A stretch of 56,650 nt of DNA from Lentimicrobiaceae bacterium (GCA_015061315.1 SUWV01000017.1:1-56650); one strand, 5' to 3'. Positions 14,257 through 25,798 are shown, counted from the stretch's first letter. The notes: generated from the letters alone by a model not told the origin. A program made the numbers and translations.

Positions 14257-17200
14257 TTGGCAGATAAATCATTAGATAGAATCAGTTTCGCGTCGATAAA
14301 AAGACCTTTCGACTATCCTGATTTTTTGGATATCCAATTAAAGTCGTTCCATGACTTCTTCCAATTAGACACTAACCCGGATAATCGTAAAAATGAAGGC
14401 CTCTTCAAAGTTTTCCAAGAAAACTTCCCTATCACAGACGCAAGAAACAATTTTGTACTCGAGTTCCTCGATTACTATATTGATGCACCTCAATACACTA
14501 TTGCAGAATGCATCGAAAGAGGTTTAAGTTATTGTGTGAGATTGAAAGCAAAACTTAAACTTTCATGTACAGATGTTGAACATGAAGATTTTGAAACAAA
14601 GGTACAGGACGTTTATCTCGGTCTTATTCCGTATATGACTCCTCAAGGTACTTTTGTCATTAACGGCGCTGAACGTGTCGTCGTTTCACAGTTACACCGT
14701 TCTCCTGGTGTGTTCTTCGGTTCAAGTGTACACGCAAATGGTACGACATTATATTCTGCCCGTATCATTCCATTTAAAGGCTCCTGGATGGAGTTCTCAA
14801 CCGATATTAGCAACGTCATGTATGCTTATATCGACCGAAAAAAGAAATTACCAATCACAACATTACTCCGTGCTATCGGTTACGAATCTGATAAGGATAT
14901 TCTTGATATCTTCAATCTTTCTGAAGAGATTAAGGTTTCTAAGACCGCTCTTAAAAAAGTTCTCGGTCGTAAACTTTCTGCAAGAGTCCTTCGTTCATGG
15001 TTCGAAGACTTCGTTAATGAGGAAACTGGTGAATGCGTTTCAATTGAACGTCATGAATCTATCCTTGACCGCGGAACAGTGTTGGAGACAGAACATATAG
15101 ACATTATCGTCAATTCGGGCGTTAAGACAATCCTTCTCGACCGTGAAGATATTAACATATCTGACTATTCTATAGTTTTCAACACCTTACAAAAAGACCC
15201 TTCAAACTCAGAGAAGGAAGCTGTTGAATACATCTATAGACAACTCCGTAACGCAGAACCACCAGATGAGGAAACTGCTCGCGGTATCATCGAGAAATTG
15301 TTCTTCTCAGATAAACGTTACGACTTAGGTGATGTCGGCCGTTATCGCATCAACCGTAAATTAGGCTTAGATATTCCGGCTGATGTGAGAGTCCTTACCA
15401 AAGAGGATGTTATTGAAATCATTAAGTATTTAATTAACTTATCAAATAGCAAAGCTGAAGTCGATGATATCGACCACTTGAGTAACCGTCGTATCAGAAC
15501 TGTTGGCGAACAGCTTTCAGCTCAATTTGGTGTTGGTCTTGCTCGTATGGCACGTACAATACGTGAAAGAATGAATGTTCGTGATAACGAAAACTTCACT
15601 CCTACAGAGCTTATCAACGCAAAGACCTTATCGTCAGTTATCAATTCATTCTTTGGAACAAACCAATTGTCCCAATTTATGGATCAAACAAATCCATTGT
15701 CAGAAGTTACACATAAACGTCGTATCTCTGCTTTGGGTCCTGGTGGTTTGTCTCGTGACCGTGCCGGTTTCGAGGTTCGTGACGTTCACTACACACACTA
15801 TGGTCGTCTCTGTACAATCGAAACACCTGAAGGTCCTAACATCGGTCTTATTTCTTCACTTTGTGTCTTCGCTAAGATAAATAATTTAGGATTTATCGAA
15901 ACACCTTATCGTAAGGTAGTTGATGGTGTTGTCGATTTTGATAATCCTCCAGTATATCTTACAGCAGAAGAAGAGGAAGAAAAGATTATTGCTCAAGCTG
16001 GTACAGCAATGGACGATAATGGTAAGATAACAGAGGATATGATAAAGGTTCGTTATGTTGCCGATTATCCTATTGTTACTCCACAAGAGATAGATCTTAT
16101 CGACGTTGCTCCAAACCAGATTTCATCAATAGCAGCATCATTAATTCCATTCCTTGAACACGACGACGCTAACCGTGCGTTGATGGGTTCTAACATGATG
16201 CGTCAGGCTGTTCCTTTGATGAATCCTGAAGCTCCTATCGTTGGTACAGGTATCGAACGTTATGTTGCAAGAGATTCTCGTACTATAGTTGAGGCAGAAG
16301 GCGAAGGCGAAGTCGTATTTGTTGATTCAACAAAGATCGTTATCAGATACGATAGAACTGATAATGAAAGACTCGTCAGCTTTGATGGCGATGAAAAGAC
16401 ATATAACTTGATAAAATACGCAAGAACTAACCAAAGTACAAGCATCAACCAGAAACCTATCGTCAAGAAAGGTCAGAAAGTTACCAAAGGTCAGATCCTT
16501 ACAGAAGGTTATGCTACACAAGGTGGTGACTTGGCTCTCGGTCGTAACTTGATGGTTGCTTTCATGCCATGGAAAGGTTACAACTATGAGGATGCTATAG
16601 TTATTTCTGAACGTATTGTTAGAGAAGATTTATTTACATCTATACATATAGAAGAATTTACTCTCGAAGTTCGCGATACAAAACGTGGATTGGAAGAGTT
16701 GACAAACGATATCCCTAATGTTAGTGCAGAAGCAACAAAAGACTTGGATGAAAACGGTCTTATAAGAGTTGGTGCTGAAGTTACAGAAGGTGATATATTA
16801 ATAGGTAAGATTACTCCTAAGGGCGAGACAGATCCTACACCAGAAGAAAAACTGTTACGTGCAATCTTCGGTGACAAAGCTGGTGACGTCAAGAATGCTT
16901 CACTCAAGGCAGGTCCATCTATGAAGGGAGTAGTTATCGGTAAACGTTTGTTCTCACGCGTGATAAAAGATCGTAAGTCTAAAGCAAAAGATAGAGATAT
17001 TATTGCTGAGATAGATCTCGAATGCCAACGCGAAATAGACGCCCTCAAAGAAAAACTCATCGAGAAATTGATGAGCCTCTTGGCAGGAAGAACATCTTTG
17101 GGCGTTCAAAATAATTTCAAAGAAGTGGTTTTACCAAAGAAGATCAAGTTCTCTCATAAAGCATTGTTGAACCTCGACTATATGACAGTAAATCCATATA

Positions 17201-18063
17201 GATGGACAACAGATGCCGAAATCAATGAGTTGGTTGTTAAGACAATCAATAATTTCAATATGAGATGCAAAGAGATACTTGGTGTTTATAGTCGTAAGAA
17301 GAATGTTGCAAGTGTTGGTGACGAACTTCCAAACGGCATCGTACAAATGGCTAAGGTTTATGTTGCTCAAAAACGTAAATTGAACATTGGTGATAAGATG
17401 TCAGGTCGTCACGGTAACAAAGGTATCGTATCAAGAATTGTTCGCGATGAAGATATGCCATTCTTGGCTGACGGAACACCTGTAGATATTGTATTGAATC
17501 CTCTTGGTGTGCCATCACGTATGAACTTGGGACAGATCTATGAGACAGTATTGGGCTGGGCAGGTAAGAAACTCGGTGTCAAATTTGCTACACCTATCTT
17601 CGACGGCGCTTCATTAGATCAAATCAATGAATACATGAAAGAAGCTGGTCTTCCAGAAAATGGTAGCGTCCAACTTTATGACGGCGGAACAGGAAACCCA
17701 TTCGACCAAAAGGCAACAGTAGGTTATATCTATATGCTTAAGTTGCACCATATGGTTGATGATAAGATGCACGCTCGTTCAATAGGACCTTACTCTTTGA
17801 TTACACAACAACCATTAGGCGGTAAAGCTCAATTCGGTGGTCAGCGTTTCGGAGAGATGGAGGTATGGGCTCTCGAAGCATTCGGAGCAAGTAACATCCT
17901 TCAAGAAATATTGACTGTTAAATCTGACGATGTCAACGGTAGAGCAAAAGCTTACGAAGCTATCGTTAAGGGCGAAAGCATGCCTACACCAGGAATCCCA
18001 GAATCATTCAATGTTTTAATCCATGAATTACGTGGACTCGGACTTGAAATTACGTTTGAATAA
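14257..18063 (+). CDS. rpoB: RNA polymerase beta subunit
   Basis: A 1268-residue beta subunit. The start is TTG at 14257 ([16 protein letters not shown]); no ATG upstream gives a family-like N-terminus. Landmarks are [13 protein letters not shown], the rifampicin pocket [40 protein letters not shown] and the C-terminal [12 protein letters not shown]. In the second rifampicin-region segment the usual CPIETPEGP reads CTIETPEGP, a proline to threonine change at about E. coli position 560. This is outside the well known resistance positions, which all look wild type. It is co-transcribed with rpoC, 25 nt downstream. Confidence 0.98.
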   Translation: MADKSLDRISFASIKRPFDYPDFLDIQLKSFHDFFQLDTNPDNRKNEGLFKVFQENFPITDARNNFVLEFLDYYIDAPQYTIAECIERGLSYCVRLKAKLKLSCTDVEHEDFETKVQDVYLGLIPYMTPQGTFVINGAERVVVSQLHRSPGVFFGSSVHANGTTLYSARIIPFKGSWMEFSTDISNVMYAYIDRKKKLPITTLLRAIGYESDKDILDIFNLSEEIKVSKTALKKVLGRKLSARVLRSWFEDFVNEETGECVSIERHESILDRGTVLETEHIDIIVNSGVKTILLDREDINISDYSIVFNTLQKDPSNSEKEAVEYIYRQLRNAEPPDEETARGIIEKLFFSDKRYDLGDVGRYRINRKLGLDIPADVRVLTKEDVIEIIKYLINLSNSKAEVDDIDHLSNRRIRTVGEQLSAQFGVGLARMARTIRERMNVRDNENFTPTELINAKTLSSVINSFFGTNQLSQFMDQTNPLSEVTHKRRISALGPGGLSRDRAGFEVRDVHYTHYGRLCTIETPEGPNIGLISSLCVFAKINNLGFIETPYRKVVDGVVDFDNPPVYLTAEEEEEKIIAQAGTAMDDNGKITEDMIKVRYVADYPIVTPQEIDLIDVAPNQISSIAASLIPFLEHDDANRALMGSNMMRQAVPLMNPEAPIVGTGIERYVARDSRTIVEAEGEGEVVFVDSTKIVIRYDRTDNERLVSFDGDEKTYNLIKYARTNQSTSINQKPIVKKGQKVTKGQILTEGYATQGGDLALGRNLMVAFMPWKGYNYEDAIVISERIVREDLFTSIHIEEFTLEVRDTKRGLEELTNDIPNVSAEATKDLDENGLIRVGAEVTEGDILIGKITPKGETDPTPEEKLLRAIFGDKAGDVKNASLKAGPSMKGVVIGKRLFSRVIKDRKSKAKDRDIIAEIDLECQREIDALKEKLIEKLMSLLAGRTSLGVQNNFKEVVLPKKIKFSHKALLNLDYMTVNPYRWTTDAEINELVVKTINNFNMRCKEILGVYSRKKNVASVGDELPNGIVQMAKVYVAQKRKLNIGDKMSGRHGNKGIVSRIVRDEDMPFLADGTPVDIVLNPLGVPSRMNLGQIYETVLGWAGKKLGVKFATPIFDGASLDQINEYMKEAGLPENGSVQLYDGGTGNPFDQKATVGYIYMLKLHHMVDDKMHARSIGPYSLITQQPLGGKAQFGGQRFGEMEVWALEAFGASNILQEILTVKSDDVNGRAKAYEAIVKGESMPTPGIPESFNVLIHELRGLGLEITFE

Positions 18064-18088
18064 TAATGTTCTATAATATTAACCTAAT

Positions 18089-21000
18089 ATGGCTTTAAGT
18101 AAGAACACAATAAATAGCAATTTTTCCAAGATTACAGTTAGTCTTGCTTCACCAGAATCTATAGAAAAACGTTCGTTCGGTGAAGTTCTTAAACCTGAAA
18201 CAATAAACTATCGTACCTACAAGCCTGAACGTGATGGCTTGTTCTGCGAGAGAATTTTCGGACCTGTAAAAGACTGGGAATGTCATTGCGGAAAATATAA
18301 ACGTATTCGTTATAAAAACATCGTCTGCGACCGTTGCGGTGTGGAAATCACAGAGAAAAAGGTCAGACGTGAACGTACAGGTCACATCAAATTGGTAGTC
18401 CCTGTAGCTCATATCTGGTACTTCCGTTCCTTACCTAATAAAATAGGTGCATTGCTCGGTATGCAAACCAAGAAGTTGGATAGCATCATCTACTATGAAC
18501 GCTATGTAGTTATCCAACCTGGTATTAAAGAACAAGATGGTATCAATTATTTAGACTTCCTCACAGAAGAAGAATATCTTGATATAATGGAATCTCTTCC
18601 AATCGAAAACCAATATCTACCGGAAGACGATCCAAACAAATTCATCGCTAAGATGGGTGCCGAAGCAGTTTATGACTTGTTGGCTCGCTTAGACTTAGAC
18701 AAGATGTCATACGAACTTCGCGACAGAGCAAGCAAAGAAAAAGCTCAACAACGTAAACAAGACGCGTTAAAACGTCTCCAAGTATTCGAGTCATTCCGCG
18801 ATGCTCAAAAACGTATCGAAAACCGTCCTGAATGGATGATCCTCAAAGTCATCCCTGTTATCCCACCTGAGTTGCGTCCATTGGTGCCACTCGATGGCGG
18901 TCGTTTCGCTACATCAGACTTGAACGATTTATATCGTCGCGTTATTATCCGTAATAACCGTCTCAAACGTCTTATCGAAATCAAGGCTCCAGACGTTATC
19001 ATGCGTAATGAGAAACGTATGCTCCAAGAAGCTGTCGATTCATTATTAGATAACTCACGTAAATCAAGCGCAGTTAAGACTGATTCTAATCGTCCTCTTA
19101 AATCTTTGAGCGATAGCTTGAAAGGTAAACAAGGTCGTTTCCGTCAAAACTTGCTCGGTAAACGTGTCGACTATTCAGGTCGTTCTGTTATCGTTGTCGG
19201 TCCTGAACTCGATATGCACGAATGCGGTCTTCCTAAAGATATGGCAGCTGAACTCTACAAACCATTCATCATTCGTAAGATGATTGAACGCGGTATTGTA
19301 AAGACTGTCAAATCAGCAAAGAAAATCGTCGATCGTAAAGATCCTGTCGTTTGGGATATTCTAGAAAACGTATTGAAAGGTCACCCAATATTGTTAAACC
19401 GTGCTCCTACATTGCACCGTCTCGGTATCCAAGCTTTCCAACCTAAACTCGTTGAAGGTAAGGCTATCAGATTGCACCCTCTCGTATGTACAGCTTTCAA
19501 CGCTGACTTCGACGGTGACCAGATGGCTGTTCACTTGCCACTTGGTAACGCTGCAGTTCTCGAAGCTCAAATCTTGATGTTGGCTTCACATAACATCTTG
19601 AACCCAGCTAACGGTGCTCCTATCACAGTGCCTTCTCAAGACATGGTTCTCGGTTTGTATTATATCACAAAACCTCGTAAGAGCACACCAGAACATCCAG
19701 TTAAAGGTGAAGGTAAATCTTTCTACTCATCAGAAGAAGTTATCATAGCTTATAATGAGAAGAAAGTTGATATGCACGCTATCATTTATGTTCGCGCTGA
19801 CGTACGTAAAGATGACGGCACTATCGTAAATGAAAAGATAGAAACAACAGTAGGTCGTGTTCTCTTTAATGAGGTCGTTCCTAAAGAATTTGGATTTATC
19901 AACAAATTGTTAAATAAGAAAGCTTTACGTGATATCATCGGTACGATGGTGAAACTTCTCGGTACAGCCACAACAACTAAGTTCTTGGATGCTATCAAGA
20001 ATATGGGTTATGAGATGGCGTTTAGAGGAGGTTTGTCATTCAACCTCGGCAACGTATTGGTTCCAACAGTTAAGGAAGAATTGATACAAGAAGCAAACGA
20101 AGAAGTTGCCGCTATCCGTGAAGAATATAATATGGGTTTCATCACTTCAAACGAACGTTACAATAAGATCATCGATATCTGGGGTCACGTTGTTACTAAG
20201 TTGACAGAAGAAGTTATGACTCTCCTTCCAAAAGATGACCAAGGCTTCAACCCAGTATATATGATGCTGGACTCTGGAGCTCGTGGTTCAAAAGAACAGA
20301 TCCGTCAGCTCTGCGGTATGAGAGGTCTTATGGCAAAACCACAGAAATCTACAGCAGCAGGTGGTGCTGAAATCATCGAGAACCCTATTTTGTCTAACTT
20401 CAAAGAAGGTCTCTCTGTTCTTGAATACTTCATCTCAACCCACGGTGCTCGTAAGGGTCTTGCCGATACCGCTTTGAAGACTGCTGACGCTGGTTACTTG
20501 ACACGTCGTCTCGTTGACGTAGCTCACGATGTTATCATCAATGAAAAAGACTGTGGTACTTTACGTGGCTTGACAATTAGCGCATTGCGCAGAGGTGATG
20601 AAATCATAGAATCACTATACGACAGAATCTTGGGTCGTGTAGCTCTTCATGACATATTCCACCCACAGACAGGCGAGTTGATCATTAACGGTGGTCAGGA
20701 AATTACAGAAGACATCGCTAAGAGAATAGCAGACTCTCCAATAGAAAGCGTAGAAATTCGTTCCGTATTGACTTGTGAATCGAAACGCGGTGTTTGTGCT
20801 AACTGCTACGGACGTAACCTTTCATCAGGTAAACTCGTTCAAAGAGGTGAAGCCGTCGGCGTTATCGCTGCTCAATCAATCGGTGAACCTGGTACACAGT
20901 TGACATTGCGTACTTTCCACCAAGGTGGTACAGCATCAACAACATCAGACGATTCTTCAATCAAAGCTAAATATAATGGTATCCTCGAAATAGACGAACT

Positions 21001-22408
21001 CCGTGTTGTCGACTATAAAGAAGATTCAGTGGATCCATTGACAGGTGAACAAAAAGAATATCAAGTCGTAGTAGGTCGTTCTGCTGAAATGAGAATCATC
21101 GACAAGAAAACTGGTGTCGCTCTCACAACAGCTAACATTCGTTACGGTTCTAAACTTTATGTTAAACCTAATACAGAAGTCAATCCTGGCGACCTTATCT
21201 GCGAATGGGATCCATACAACGCTTTGATCCTCTCAGAATATCAAGGTAAGGTTCAATACGAAAATATCGTTGAAGGTGTTACATTCCGTAACGAATCTGA
21301 CGAACAGACTGGTTATAACGAAAGAGTTATCATCGAAGGTCGTAAATATTCAAAGAACCCTTCAATTTCTATCGTAGATAAACATGGTGATGTTATTAAG
21401 TCGTACGACTTGCCAGTAGGCGCTCACATCATGGTTGAAGACGGTGTTAAGATTAAGGCTGGTGATATGCTCGTTAAAATTCCTCGTGCAACAGGTAAGT
21501 TGGGCGACATCACTGGTGGTCTTCCACGTGTCACTGAGTTGTTCGAAGCACGTAACTCATCAGAACCTGCAGTCGTTTCAGAAATTGACGGTGTCGTTTC
21601 ATTTGAAAAGAAACTCGTTCGTGGTAACCGTAAGGTCGTTATCACTTCTAAGACAGGTGAACAGAAGAGTTATCTTATCCCTACATCGAAACAAATTCTT
21701 GCACAAGAAAATGACTTCATGAAGGCTGGTCAACCATTGTCAGACGGAGCAATCACTCCAGCTAACATCTTGGCTATCGAAGGTCCTATGAAGGTTCAAG
21801 AGTTTATCGTAAACGAAATTCAAGAAGTCTATCGTTCACAAGGTGTAACAATCAATGGTAAACACTTTGAGGTTATCGTACGTCAGATGATGCGTAAAGT
21901 TGAAATCGATGATCCAGGTGATACTCGTTTCCTCGAAGGCGAACTCGTCAACAAACTCACATTCCAAGAATGTAATGACGAAATCTTCGGTAAGGTTATA
22001 GTGACAGACTGCGGCGATTCTGAAAACTTAGTCAACGGTCAGATGATTACTGTTAGAAAACTTCGTGATGAGAACTCTATCTTGAAACGTAAAGATAAGA
22101 AACTCGTTGAAGCTCGTGATGCACAACCTGCAACAGCACACCAAGTCTTGCAAGGTATCACAAGAGCTGCTCTTCAAACAGAAAGCTTTATCTCTGCAGC
22201 ATCATTCCAGGAAACAACAAAAGTCTTGACATTAGCAGCTATCAACGCTAAGTCAGATACTCTCGAAGGAATGAAAGAAAATGTTATCGTTGGTCATAAG
22301 ATTCCAGCTGGTACAGGTTTACGCGAATATGATGACTTGATCGTCGGTTCTCGCGAAGACTATGAACCAATAACAAATGTTGATAGAGAAGTGCTCGTAG
22401 AAGAGTAA
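18089..22408 (+). CDS. rpoC: RNA polymerase beta-prime subunit
   Basis: A 1439-residue beta-prime subunit. The N-terminal zinc ribbon is [20 protein letters not shown] near residue 65. The active-site loop NADFDGDQM with its three Mg-binding Asp is near 471-479. The trigger-loop region contains [16 protein letters not shown] and the second zinc site is [13 protein letters not shown]. The C-terminal part ends [13 protein letters not shown] and [13 protein letters not shown]. The gene is followed by a clear terminator, so it is the last cistron of the rif operon. Confidence 0.98.
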   Translation: MALSKNTINSNFSKITVSLASPESIEKRSFGEVLKPETINYRTYKPERDGLFCERIFGPVKDWECHCGKYKRIRYKNIVCDRCGVEITEKKVRRERTGHIKLVVPVAHIWYFRSLPNKIGALLGMQTKKLDSIIYYERYVVIQPGIKEQDGINYLDFLTEEEYLDIMESLPIENQYLPEDDPNKFIAKMGAEAVYDLLARLDLDKMSYELRDRASKEKAQQRKQDALKRLQVFESFRDAQKRIENRPEWMILKVIPVIPPELRPLVPLDGGRFATSDLNDLYRRVIIRNNRLKRLIEIKAPDVIMRNEKRMLQEAVDSLLDNSRKSSAVKTDSNRPLKSLSDSLKGKQGRFRQNLLGKRVDYSGRSVIVVGPELDMHECGLPKDMAAELYKPFIIRKMIERGIVKTVKSAKKIVDRKDPVVWDILENVLKGHPILLNRAPTLHRLGIQAFQPKLVEGKAIRLHPLVCTAFNADFDGDQMAVHLPLGNAAVLEAQILMLASHNILNPANGAPITVPSQDMVLGLYYITKPRKSTPEHPVKGEGKSFYSSEEVIIAYNEKKVDMHAIIYVRADVRKDDGTIVNEKIETTVGRVLFNEVVPKEFGFINKLLNKKALRDIIGTMVKLLGTATTTKFLDAIKNMGYEMAFRGGLSFNLGNVLVPTVKEELIQEANEEVAAIREEYNMGFITSNERYNKIIDIWGHVVTKLTEEVMTLLPKDDQGFNPVYMMLDSGARGSKEQIRQLCGMRGLMAKPQKSTAAGGAEIIENPILSNFKEGLSVLEYFISTHGARKGLADTALKTADAGYLTRRLVDVAHDVIINEKDCGTLRGLTISALRRGDEIIESLYDRILGRVALHDIFHPQTGELIINGGQEITEDIAKRIADSPIESVEIRSVLTCESKRGVCANCYGRNLSSGKLVQRGEAVGVIAAQSIGEPGTQLTLRTFHQGGTASTTSDDSSIKAKYNGILEIDELRVVDYKEDSVDPLTGEQKEYQVVVGRSAEMRIIDKKTGVALTTANIRYGSKLYVKPNTEVNPGDLICEWDPYNALILSEYQGKVQYENIVEGVTFRNESDEQTGYNERVIIEGRKYSKNPSISIVDKHGDVIKSYDLPVGAHIMVEDGVKIKAGDMLVKIPRATGKLGDITGGLPRVTELFEARNSSEPAVVSEIDGVVSFEKKLVRGNRKVVITSKTGEQKSYLIPTSKQILAQENDFMKAGQPLSDGAITPANILAIEGPMKVQEFIVNEIQEVYRSQGVTINGKHFEVIVRQMMRKVEIDDPGDTRFLEGELVNKLTFQECNDEIFGKVIVTDCGDSENLVNGQMITVRKLRDENSILKRKDKKLVEARDAQPATAHQVLQGITRAALQTESFISAASFQETTKVLTLAAINAKSDTLEGMKENVIVGHKIPAGTGLREYDDLIVGSREDYEPITNVDREVLVEE

Positions 22409-22425
22409 TTCTGAAATAAATATTG

Positions 22426-22460
22426 AATAGGTTGGTTTTAGTGACCAACCTATTTTTTTT
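22426..22460 (+). terminator. terminator of the rpoBC operon
   Basis: AATAGGTTGGT pairs with ACCAACCTATT around a 7-nt loop, followed by a long T-run. Confidence 0.9.
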
Positions 22461-22475
22461 ATAAGTAAAATATAC

Positions 22476-22483
22476 TATCTTTG
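22476..22483 (+). promoter_or_regulatory. -7 box of the DUF3467 gene
   Basis: TATCTTTG, 20 nt before the ATG and just after the rpoC terminator, so the gene has independent transcription. Confidence 0.6.
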
Positions 22484-22503
22484 TAGAAATAATAATTATA
22501 GCT

Positions 22504-22818
22504 ATGGAAAATAATAATAACAATAAGAATCAGATTAACATTGAATTAACTGATGAGATTGCAGAAGGCATCTATTCAAACTTAGCGATTATTGCTCATT
22601 CACCAACAGAGTTTGTCGTTGACTTTATTAAACTTATGCCAGCATCACCTAAAGCAAAAGTGAAGTCAAGAATAATTCTGACACCTCAAAATGCAAAGCG
22701 TCTTTATAAGGCTTTAGCTGAAAATATCAGTAAATATGAAGCGACTCACGGACCTATCAAGGATGTGAATGAGAAATTGCCTCCATTTACTATGGGCGGA
22801 CCTGCTGCACAAGCATAA
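22504..22818 (+). CDS. DUF3467 domain protein
   Basis: A 104-residue DUF3467 protein. After an Asn-rich start it reads INIELTDEIAEGIYSNLAII, then HSPTEFVVDFIKLMP and VKSRIILTPQNAKRLYKALA, the three family blocks. Its biochemical role is unknown. In Bacteroidetes it regularly follows rpoC, as here, but it has its own promoter and terminator. No membrane segment or signal is present, so it is cytoplasmic. Confidence 0.88.
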   Translation: MENNNNNKNQINIELTDEIAEGIYSNLAIIAHSPTEFVVDFIKLMPASPKAKVKSRIILTPQNAKRLYKALAENISKYEATHGPIKDVNEKLPPFTMGGPAAQA

Positions 22819-22846
22819 AAAAAGCTGACTCAATGTCAGCTTTTTT
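22818..22846. terminator. bidirectional terminator between DUF3467 gene and pyrI
   Basis: AAAAAAGCTGAC and GTCAGCTTTTTT around a 5-nt loop; flanking A and T runs make it effective on both strands for the two convergent genes. Confidence 0.9.
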
Positions 22847-22860
22847 GTTGTTATACCTTA

Positions 22861-23325
22861 TTATATAAATTCGATATTGTCCTGTTTTGTGTATTTTTCG
22901 CAATAGTGGCATTTTAGTTTTACTTTGCCATCTTCGTCCTTCATTACAGAGAATTTTGTAGGGACGTTTTCTTTGTTTGTCACACAATTAGGATTGAAAC
23001 ATTTGACGATTGTGTCGATGTGATCTGGAGTTTGAATGCTATGTTTATTAACGACTTCAAAATCTTTTATTTCAATCAAGGAAGCTGATGGCGCAACTAA
23101 GGCAATCTTGTTGATGTCTTCAGGAGCAAAGTATTTGTCGCTGATTTTTATTATACCTTTTTTGCCGTATTTCTTACTGTCTAAGTTTGTTCCGAAATAG
23201 ACAGAATTTTTTGAATGTTCGAGGTCTAATATTTTAACAACTTCAAAAACCTTATTTGCAGGAATATGGTCAATGACAGTTCCGTTTTCTATTGCTGATA
23301 CTATAAGTTCTTTTCTTTTATCCAT
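22861..23325 (-). CDS. pyrI: aspartate carbamoyltransferase regulatory subunit
   Basis: A 154-residue regulatory chain of ATCase that binds ATP/CTP and controls the catalytic trimer. The N-terminal effector domain has VSAIENGTVIDHIPANKVFE. The C-terminal zinc domain has four Cys in CFNPNC and CHYC, which bind zinc and hold the catalytic subunit. The spacing matches the family. It lies downstream of pyrB with 77 nt between them, the reverse-strand pyrBI operon. Confidence 0.96.
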   Translation of the reverse strand: MDKRKELIVSAIENGTVIDHIPANKVFEVVKILDLEHSKNSVYFGTNLDSKKYGKKGIIKISDKYFAPEDINKIALVAPSASLIEIKDFEVVNKHSIQTPDHIDTIVKCFNPNCVTNKENVPTKFSVMKDEDGKVKLKCHYCEKYTKQDNIEFI

Positions 23326-23402
23326 GATTATTAAAGTCTAAAATGTTATAAATTACTTTTACTTGTAGTCCTGTTGACTCGTAGTCTTGTTGACTTATAG
23401 AC
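23326..23402. repeat. short degenerate repeat between pyrB and pyrI
   Basis: GTAGTCCTGTTGACTC, then GTAGTCTTGTTGACTT, then TAGACTC. Tandem units of about 16 nt; no hairpin with a T-run is present, so read-through into pyrI is expected. Confidence 0.5.
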
Positions 23403-24323
23403 TCACTTAAGCCCAAGTATTGCTGCTATCAATGCTTGACGAACAAACAATCCGTTTTGAGCTTGTTGGAAATAATAAGCTTTAGGGTTAGCATCGACGT
23501 CGGTATGAATTTCATTGACGCGAGGTAGTGGGTGGAGGATACGACAATTAGGTTTAGAATTTTCAAGCATGTCGTTACGCAAGATATAAGAATTCTTGAC
23601 CTTTTCGTATTCTAATGGATCTGGGAAACGTTCGCGTTGAACTCTTGTCATGTAAATAATGTCGGAATGAGGAATGACTTCTTCGAGGTTTGTATATTCG
23701 TGATATTCAAGACCTGCGTTTTTAATGTATTGAATTACTGTAGAAGGCATTTTCAATTCGACAGGAGATACGAAGTTGAATTTAGCATTGAAGTTGCACA
23801 TAGCTTGAACGAGGCTATGAACTGTGCGGCCATATTTCAAATCGCCGACCATAGTTATTTCAAGATTTTCAAGAGTGCCTTGAGTTTTTCTGATTGAATA
23901 GAGGTCGAGGAGACATTGAGTAGGGTGTTGGTTAGAACCATCGCCAGCGTTGATGATAGGCACTTTGGAGACTTCTGAAGCGTAACGTGCTGAGCCGTCA
24001 ACAGGATTTCTCATGACGATAAGGTCGGCATAACTTGCAACCATCATGATAGTGTCTTTTAATGATTCGCCTTTCTGAAGGCTTGTTCCAGCTGTGCTGC
24101 TGAATCCGATAACGTTACCTCCGAGTAGTTGGATTGCGGTTTCAAAACTAAGTCTTGTTCTTGTTGAAGGTTCAAAGAACAATGAGGCGATAACTCTACC
24201 GTTCAATAAGTTCTGAAGACGATTTTTTTCAAAGTCTTCTGCTATGTCAAGAATGTGACAGATTTCTTCTGGTGAGTAGTCGTAAATTGAAATTAGGCTA
24301 CGGTCTTTAAGTGTAATAGACAT
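23403..24323 (-). CDS. pyrB: aspartate carbamoyltransferase catalytic subunit
   Basis: A 306-residue catalytic chain that joins carbamoyl phosphate and aspartate in pyrimidine synthesis. The carbamoyl-phosphate motif [12 protein letters not shown] is near residues 50-61. The 80s loop is [15 protein letters not shown], and [12 protein letters not shown] and [14 protein letters not shown] follow. The aspartate-binding loop reads [11 protein letters not shown]. It is preceded by a leader of about 160 nt that looks like an attenuator responding to pyrimidine supply. Confidence 0.97.
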   Translation of the reverse strand: MSITLKDRSLISIYDYSPEEICHILDIAEDFEKNRLQNLLNGRVIASLFFEPSTRTRLSFETAIQLLGGNVIGFSSTAGTSLQKGESLKDTIMMVASYADLIVMRNPVDGSARYASEVSKVPIINAGDGSNQHPTQCLLDLYSIRKTQGTLENLEITMVGDLKYGRTVHSLVQAMCNFNAKFNFVSPVELKMPSTVIQYIKNAGLEYHEYTNLEEVIPHSDIIYMTRVQRERFPDPLEYEKVKNSYILRNDMLENSKPNCRILHPLPRVNEIHTDVDANPKAYYFQQAQNGLFVRQALIAAILGLK

Positions 24324-24487
24324 AGTTGTTTATGATTTTTAGTTAAATAATAATAAAAATTAACAAAAAGACACAAAAAAAGACGGTTGGAAGCCGTCCG
24401 CACTAAATGAAATATTCGAACTGATTTACCCAATTGTAAACCGTCTATATCATTGTTACTTAATAATGTAATATTCCGTGTCATCAA
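24293..24487 (-). CDS. candidate leader peptide ORF overlapping the attenuator and the pyrB start
   Basis: A 64-codon frame starting at ATG 24487 or 24484 runs through the attenuator and ends 31 nt inside pyrB. It reads [20 protein letters not shown], then [19 protein letters not shown]. coli pyrBI is controlled by a translated leader whose ribosome disrupts the terminator when UTP is low and polymerase pauses. The layout here would allow the same. The predicted transcription start is almost at the ATG, so translation would have to be leaderless or start later. Its being translated is inferred, not shown. Confidence 0.4.
   Translation of the reverse strand: MMTRNITLLSNNDIDGLQLGKSVRIFHLVRTASNRLFLCLFVNFYYYLTKNHKQLCLLHLKTVA
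24375..24398 (-). terminator. candidate pyrBI attenuator hairpin
   Basis: On the minus strand GACGG-CTTCCAA-CCGTC is followed directly by seven T. It lies within the pyrB leader, 50 nt before the pyrB ATG. An upstream AGACGGTT (24439-24446) is perfectly complementary to the 3' arm AACCGTCT and offers a competing pairing. Confidence 0.7.
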
Positions 24488-24491
24488 AGTG

Positions 24492-24521
24492 CAAAGTTAT
24501 GATTTTTTTAGTTTGATGCAA
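24492..24521 (-). promoter_or_regulatory. promoter of pyrBI
   Basis: On the minus strand TTG (24519-24521), a 19-nt spacer, then TAACTTTG (24492-24499). Good match to the Bacteroidetes consensus. Confidence 0.7.
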
Positions 24522-24555
24522 CAAAAAAATATAATTTTTTTTAAGAAAAAAACAC

Positions 24556-24586
24556 TTGACAAAAGCAATTTCGCGTATTATCTTTG
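24556..24586 (+). promoter_or_regulatory. promoter of the T9SS/RHS operon
   Basis: TTG at 24556-24558, a 20-nt spacer, TATCTTTG at 24579-24586. The start codon of the first gene is 126 nt downstream. Confidence 0.7.
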
Positions 24587-24616
24587 TGAGGAAAATTTAA
24601 AGATATTATTTGTTGG

Positions 24617-24647
24617 AAGGAGGTGTTGTATTATGATTGTATCGTAG
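24617..24647 (+). promoter_or_regulatory. strong Shine-Dalgarno with a four-codon ORF in the operon leader
   Basis: AAGGAGGTG (24617-24625), 7 nt, then ATG ATT GTA TCG TAG (24633-24647). It is a textbook ribosome-binding site in front of a mini-ORF (MIVS), followed by GGATTTTTTT. The rest of the leader has no such site. Confidence 0.55.
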
Positions 24648-24712
24648 GATTTTTTTAGAAGAAACCAGAATTTAGTTAACTTAATTTACCAAAATCACCA
24701 AATTTTTTTGTT

Positions 24713-25798
24713 ATGAAACGTATTTATTTTAATCAAATTGTATCATTATTTTTAATTGTATTATTCGTTTTTACAGTGTCGTGTAAGAAGGATAAATTGA
24801 CAGACCCTGATTATTCGAGGACAAAGAATGTAACGAATAAAGAATCAGAAGCAGAAGCTATAGTAAAGAGGATAAAGACATTTGAACGACAATTGAGTGA
24901 TGTTAAGAGAGGAGTTCTCAGAAATGAATCGTACATTGACGTTGATAGTGCGATGTGGAATATAGAAGCGCTGTTTAATTCGACATTTTCAATGCCAGAC
25001 GAAAAATATGTAGAGAAAAAGATACAGGATTTGTATTTTGATCTAAGTGTGCATAGGGATAATAAATTGTCAATTTATGAAGTGAATACTTTATATGAAA
25101 ACATCATCAGGTCAGTAAAAGATGCCTATATAAATGATGGTATTGATCATGATAAAGGGCTGATGTCGATAATTGTGAATAAAGACTATAGTAAAACGAG
25201 AAATGGGAAACTACAAGTTACATTGATAACAGGAAAGACAAGCAAGTTAAATACTTCGATACCACCCGAAAAATATATCGATGGTCCATTTGACGATGAA
25301 GACTGTTGGTATTTTGGTGAATATGGTGGTTCTTGTGATGATACATTTCTTATGACCGATGCAGCAGAACTTTTGGAAGATACACTTAATTACTATTATG
25401 GAAATACAGTTTCCTCTAAATCGTCTAATTATATAAATCTTTATGTTGATATGACAATCATTTCATTAAAGGGTAATGAATATAAGCGCGACAATGGGGA
25501 TAACTGCTTGTTCTATAAAGTTAATTGTGATCAAGAAGAATTATATTTAACTGGAAAAGAGCTTAACGAATACTATTATTGGGAGAAACAGGTGATTTTT
25601 AATAAAATACTCGATGATTCTAAATATGTGTCTGTTTTGCCAAATAATCCGTGTCTTCTCGAGATCAATATTGATGGATTATCTTCGATGTCTGGAAACA
25701 ATATCGTATATAATCATGAACATAATATTTTGTTTGGTACCAAATATGAGTTGGCAAAATCGGTGATGGGTAGTTTTCAAGATATTTTGTGTTATTAA
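24713..25798 (+). CDS. lipoprotein of unknown function, first gene of the RHS operon
   Basis: A 361-residue precursor with a lipoprotein signal: the hydrophobic stretch ends FVFTVSC, so Cys24 should be lipidated and mature protein begins CKKDK. The N-terminal third is helical and charged (SEAEAIVKRIKTFERQL). The middle has an acidic, Trp/Tyr/Cys-containing stretch (FDDEDCWYFGEYGGSCDD). I do not recognise the fold. The next gene starts 5 nt after its stop, so they are co-translated. It could be a surface anchor or an assembly factor for the RHS protein; this is inference from operon position only. Confidence 0.7.
   Translation: MKRIYFNQIVSLFLIVLFVFTVSCKKDKLTDPDYSRTKNVTNKESEAEAIVKRIKTFERQLSDVKRGVLRNESYIDVDSAMWNIEALFNSTFSMPDEKYVEKKIQDLYFDLSVHRDNKLSIYEVNTLYENIIRSVKDAYINDGIDHDKGLMSIIVNKDYSKTRNGKLQVTLITGKTSKLNTSIPPEKYIDGPFDDEDCWYFGEYGGSCDDTFLMTDAAELLEDTLNYYYGNTVSSKSSNYINLYVDMTIISLKGNEYKRDNGDNCLFYKVNCDQEELYLTGKELNEYYYWEKQVIFNKILDDSKYVSVLPNNPCLLEINIDGLSSMSGNNIVYNHEHNILFGTKYELAKSVMGSFQDILCY

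Noticed and set aside
15700..15860. Natural rifampicin resistance from rpoB
   Set aside because: All classic contact positions in [20 protein letters not shown] and the following segment look wild type; the one unusual residue is at another site.
24453..24647. 64-residue plus-strand ORF ending MIVS
   Set aside because: It starts upstream of the promoter at 24556-24586; only the short ORF with its own SD at 24633 can be read from that transcript.
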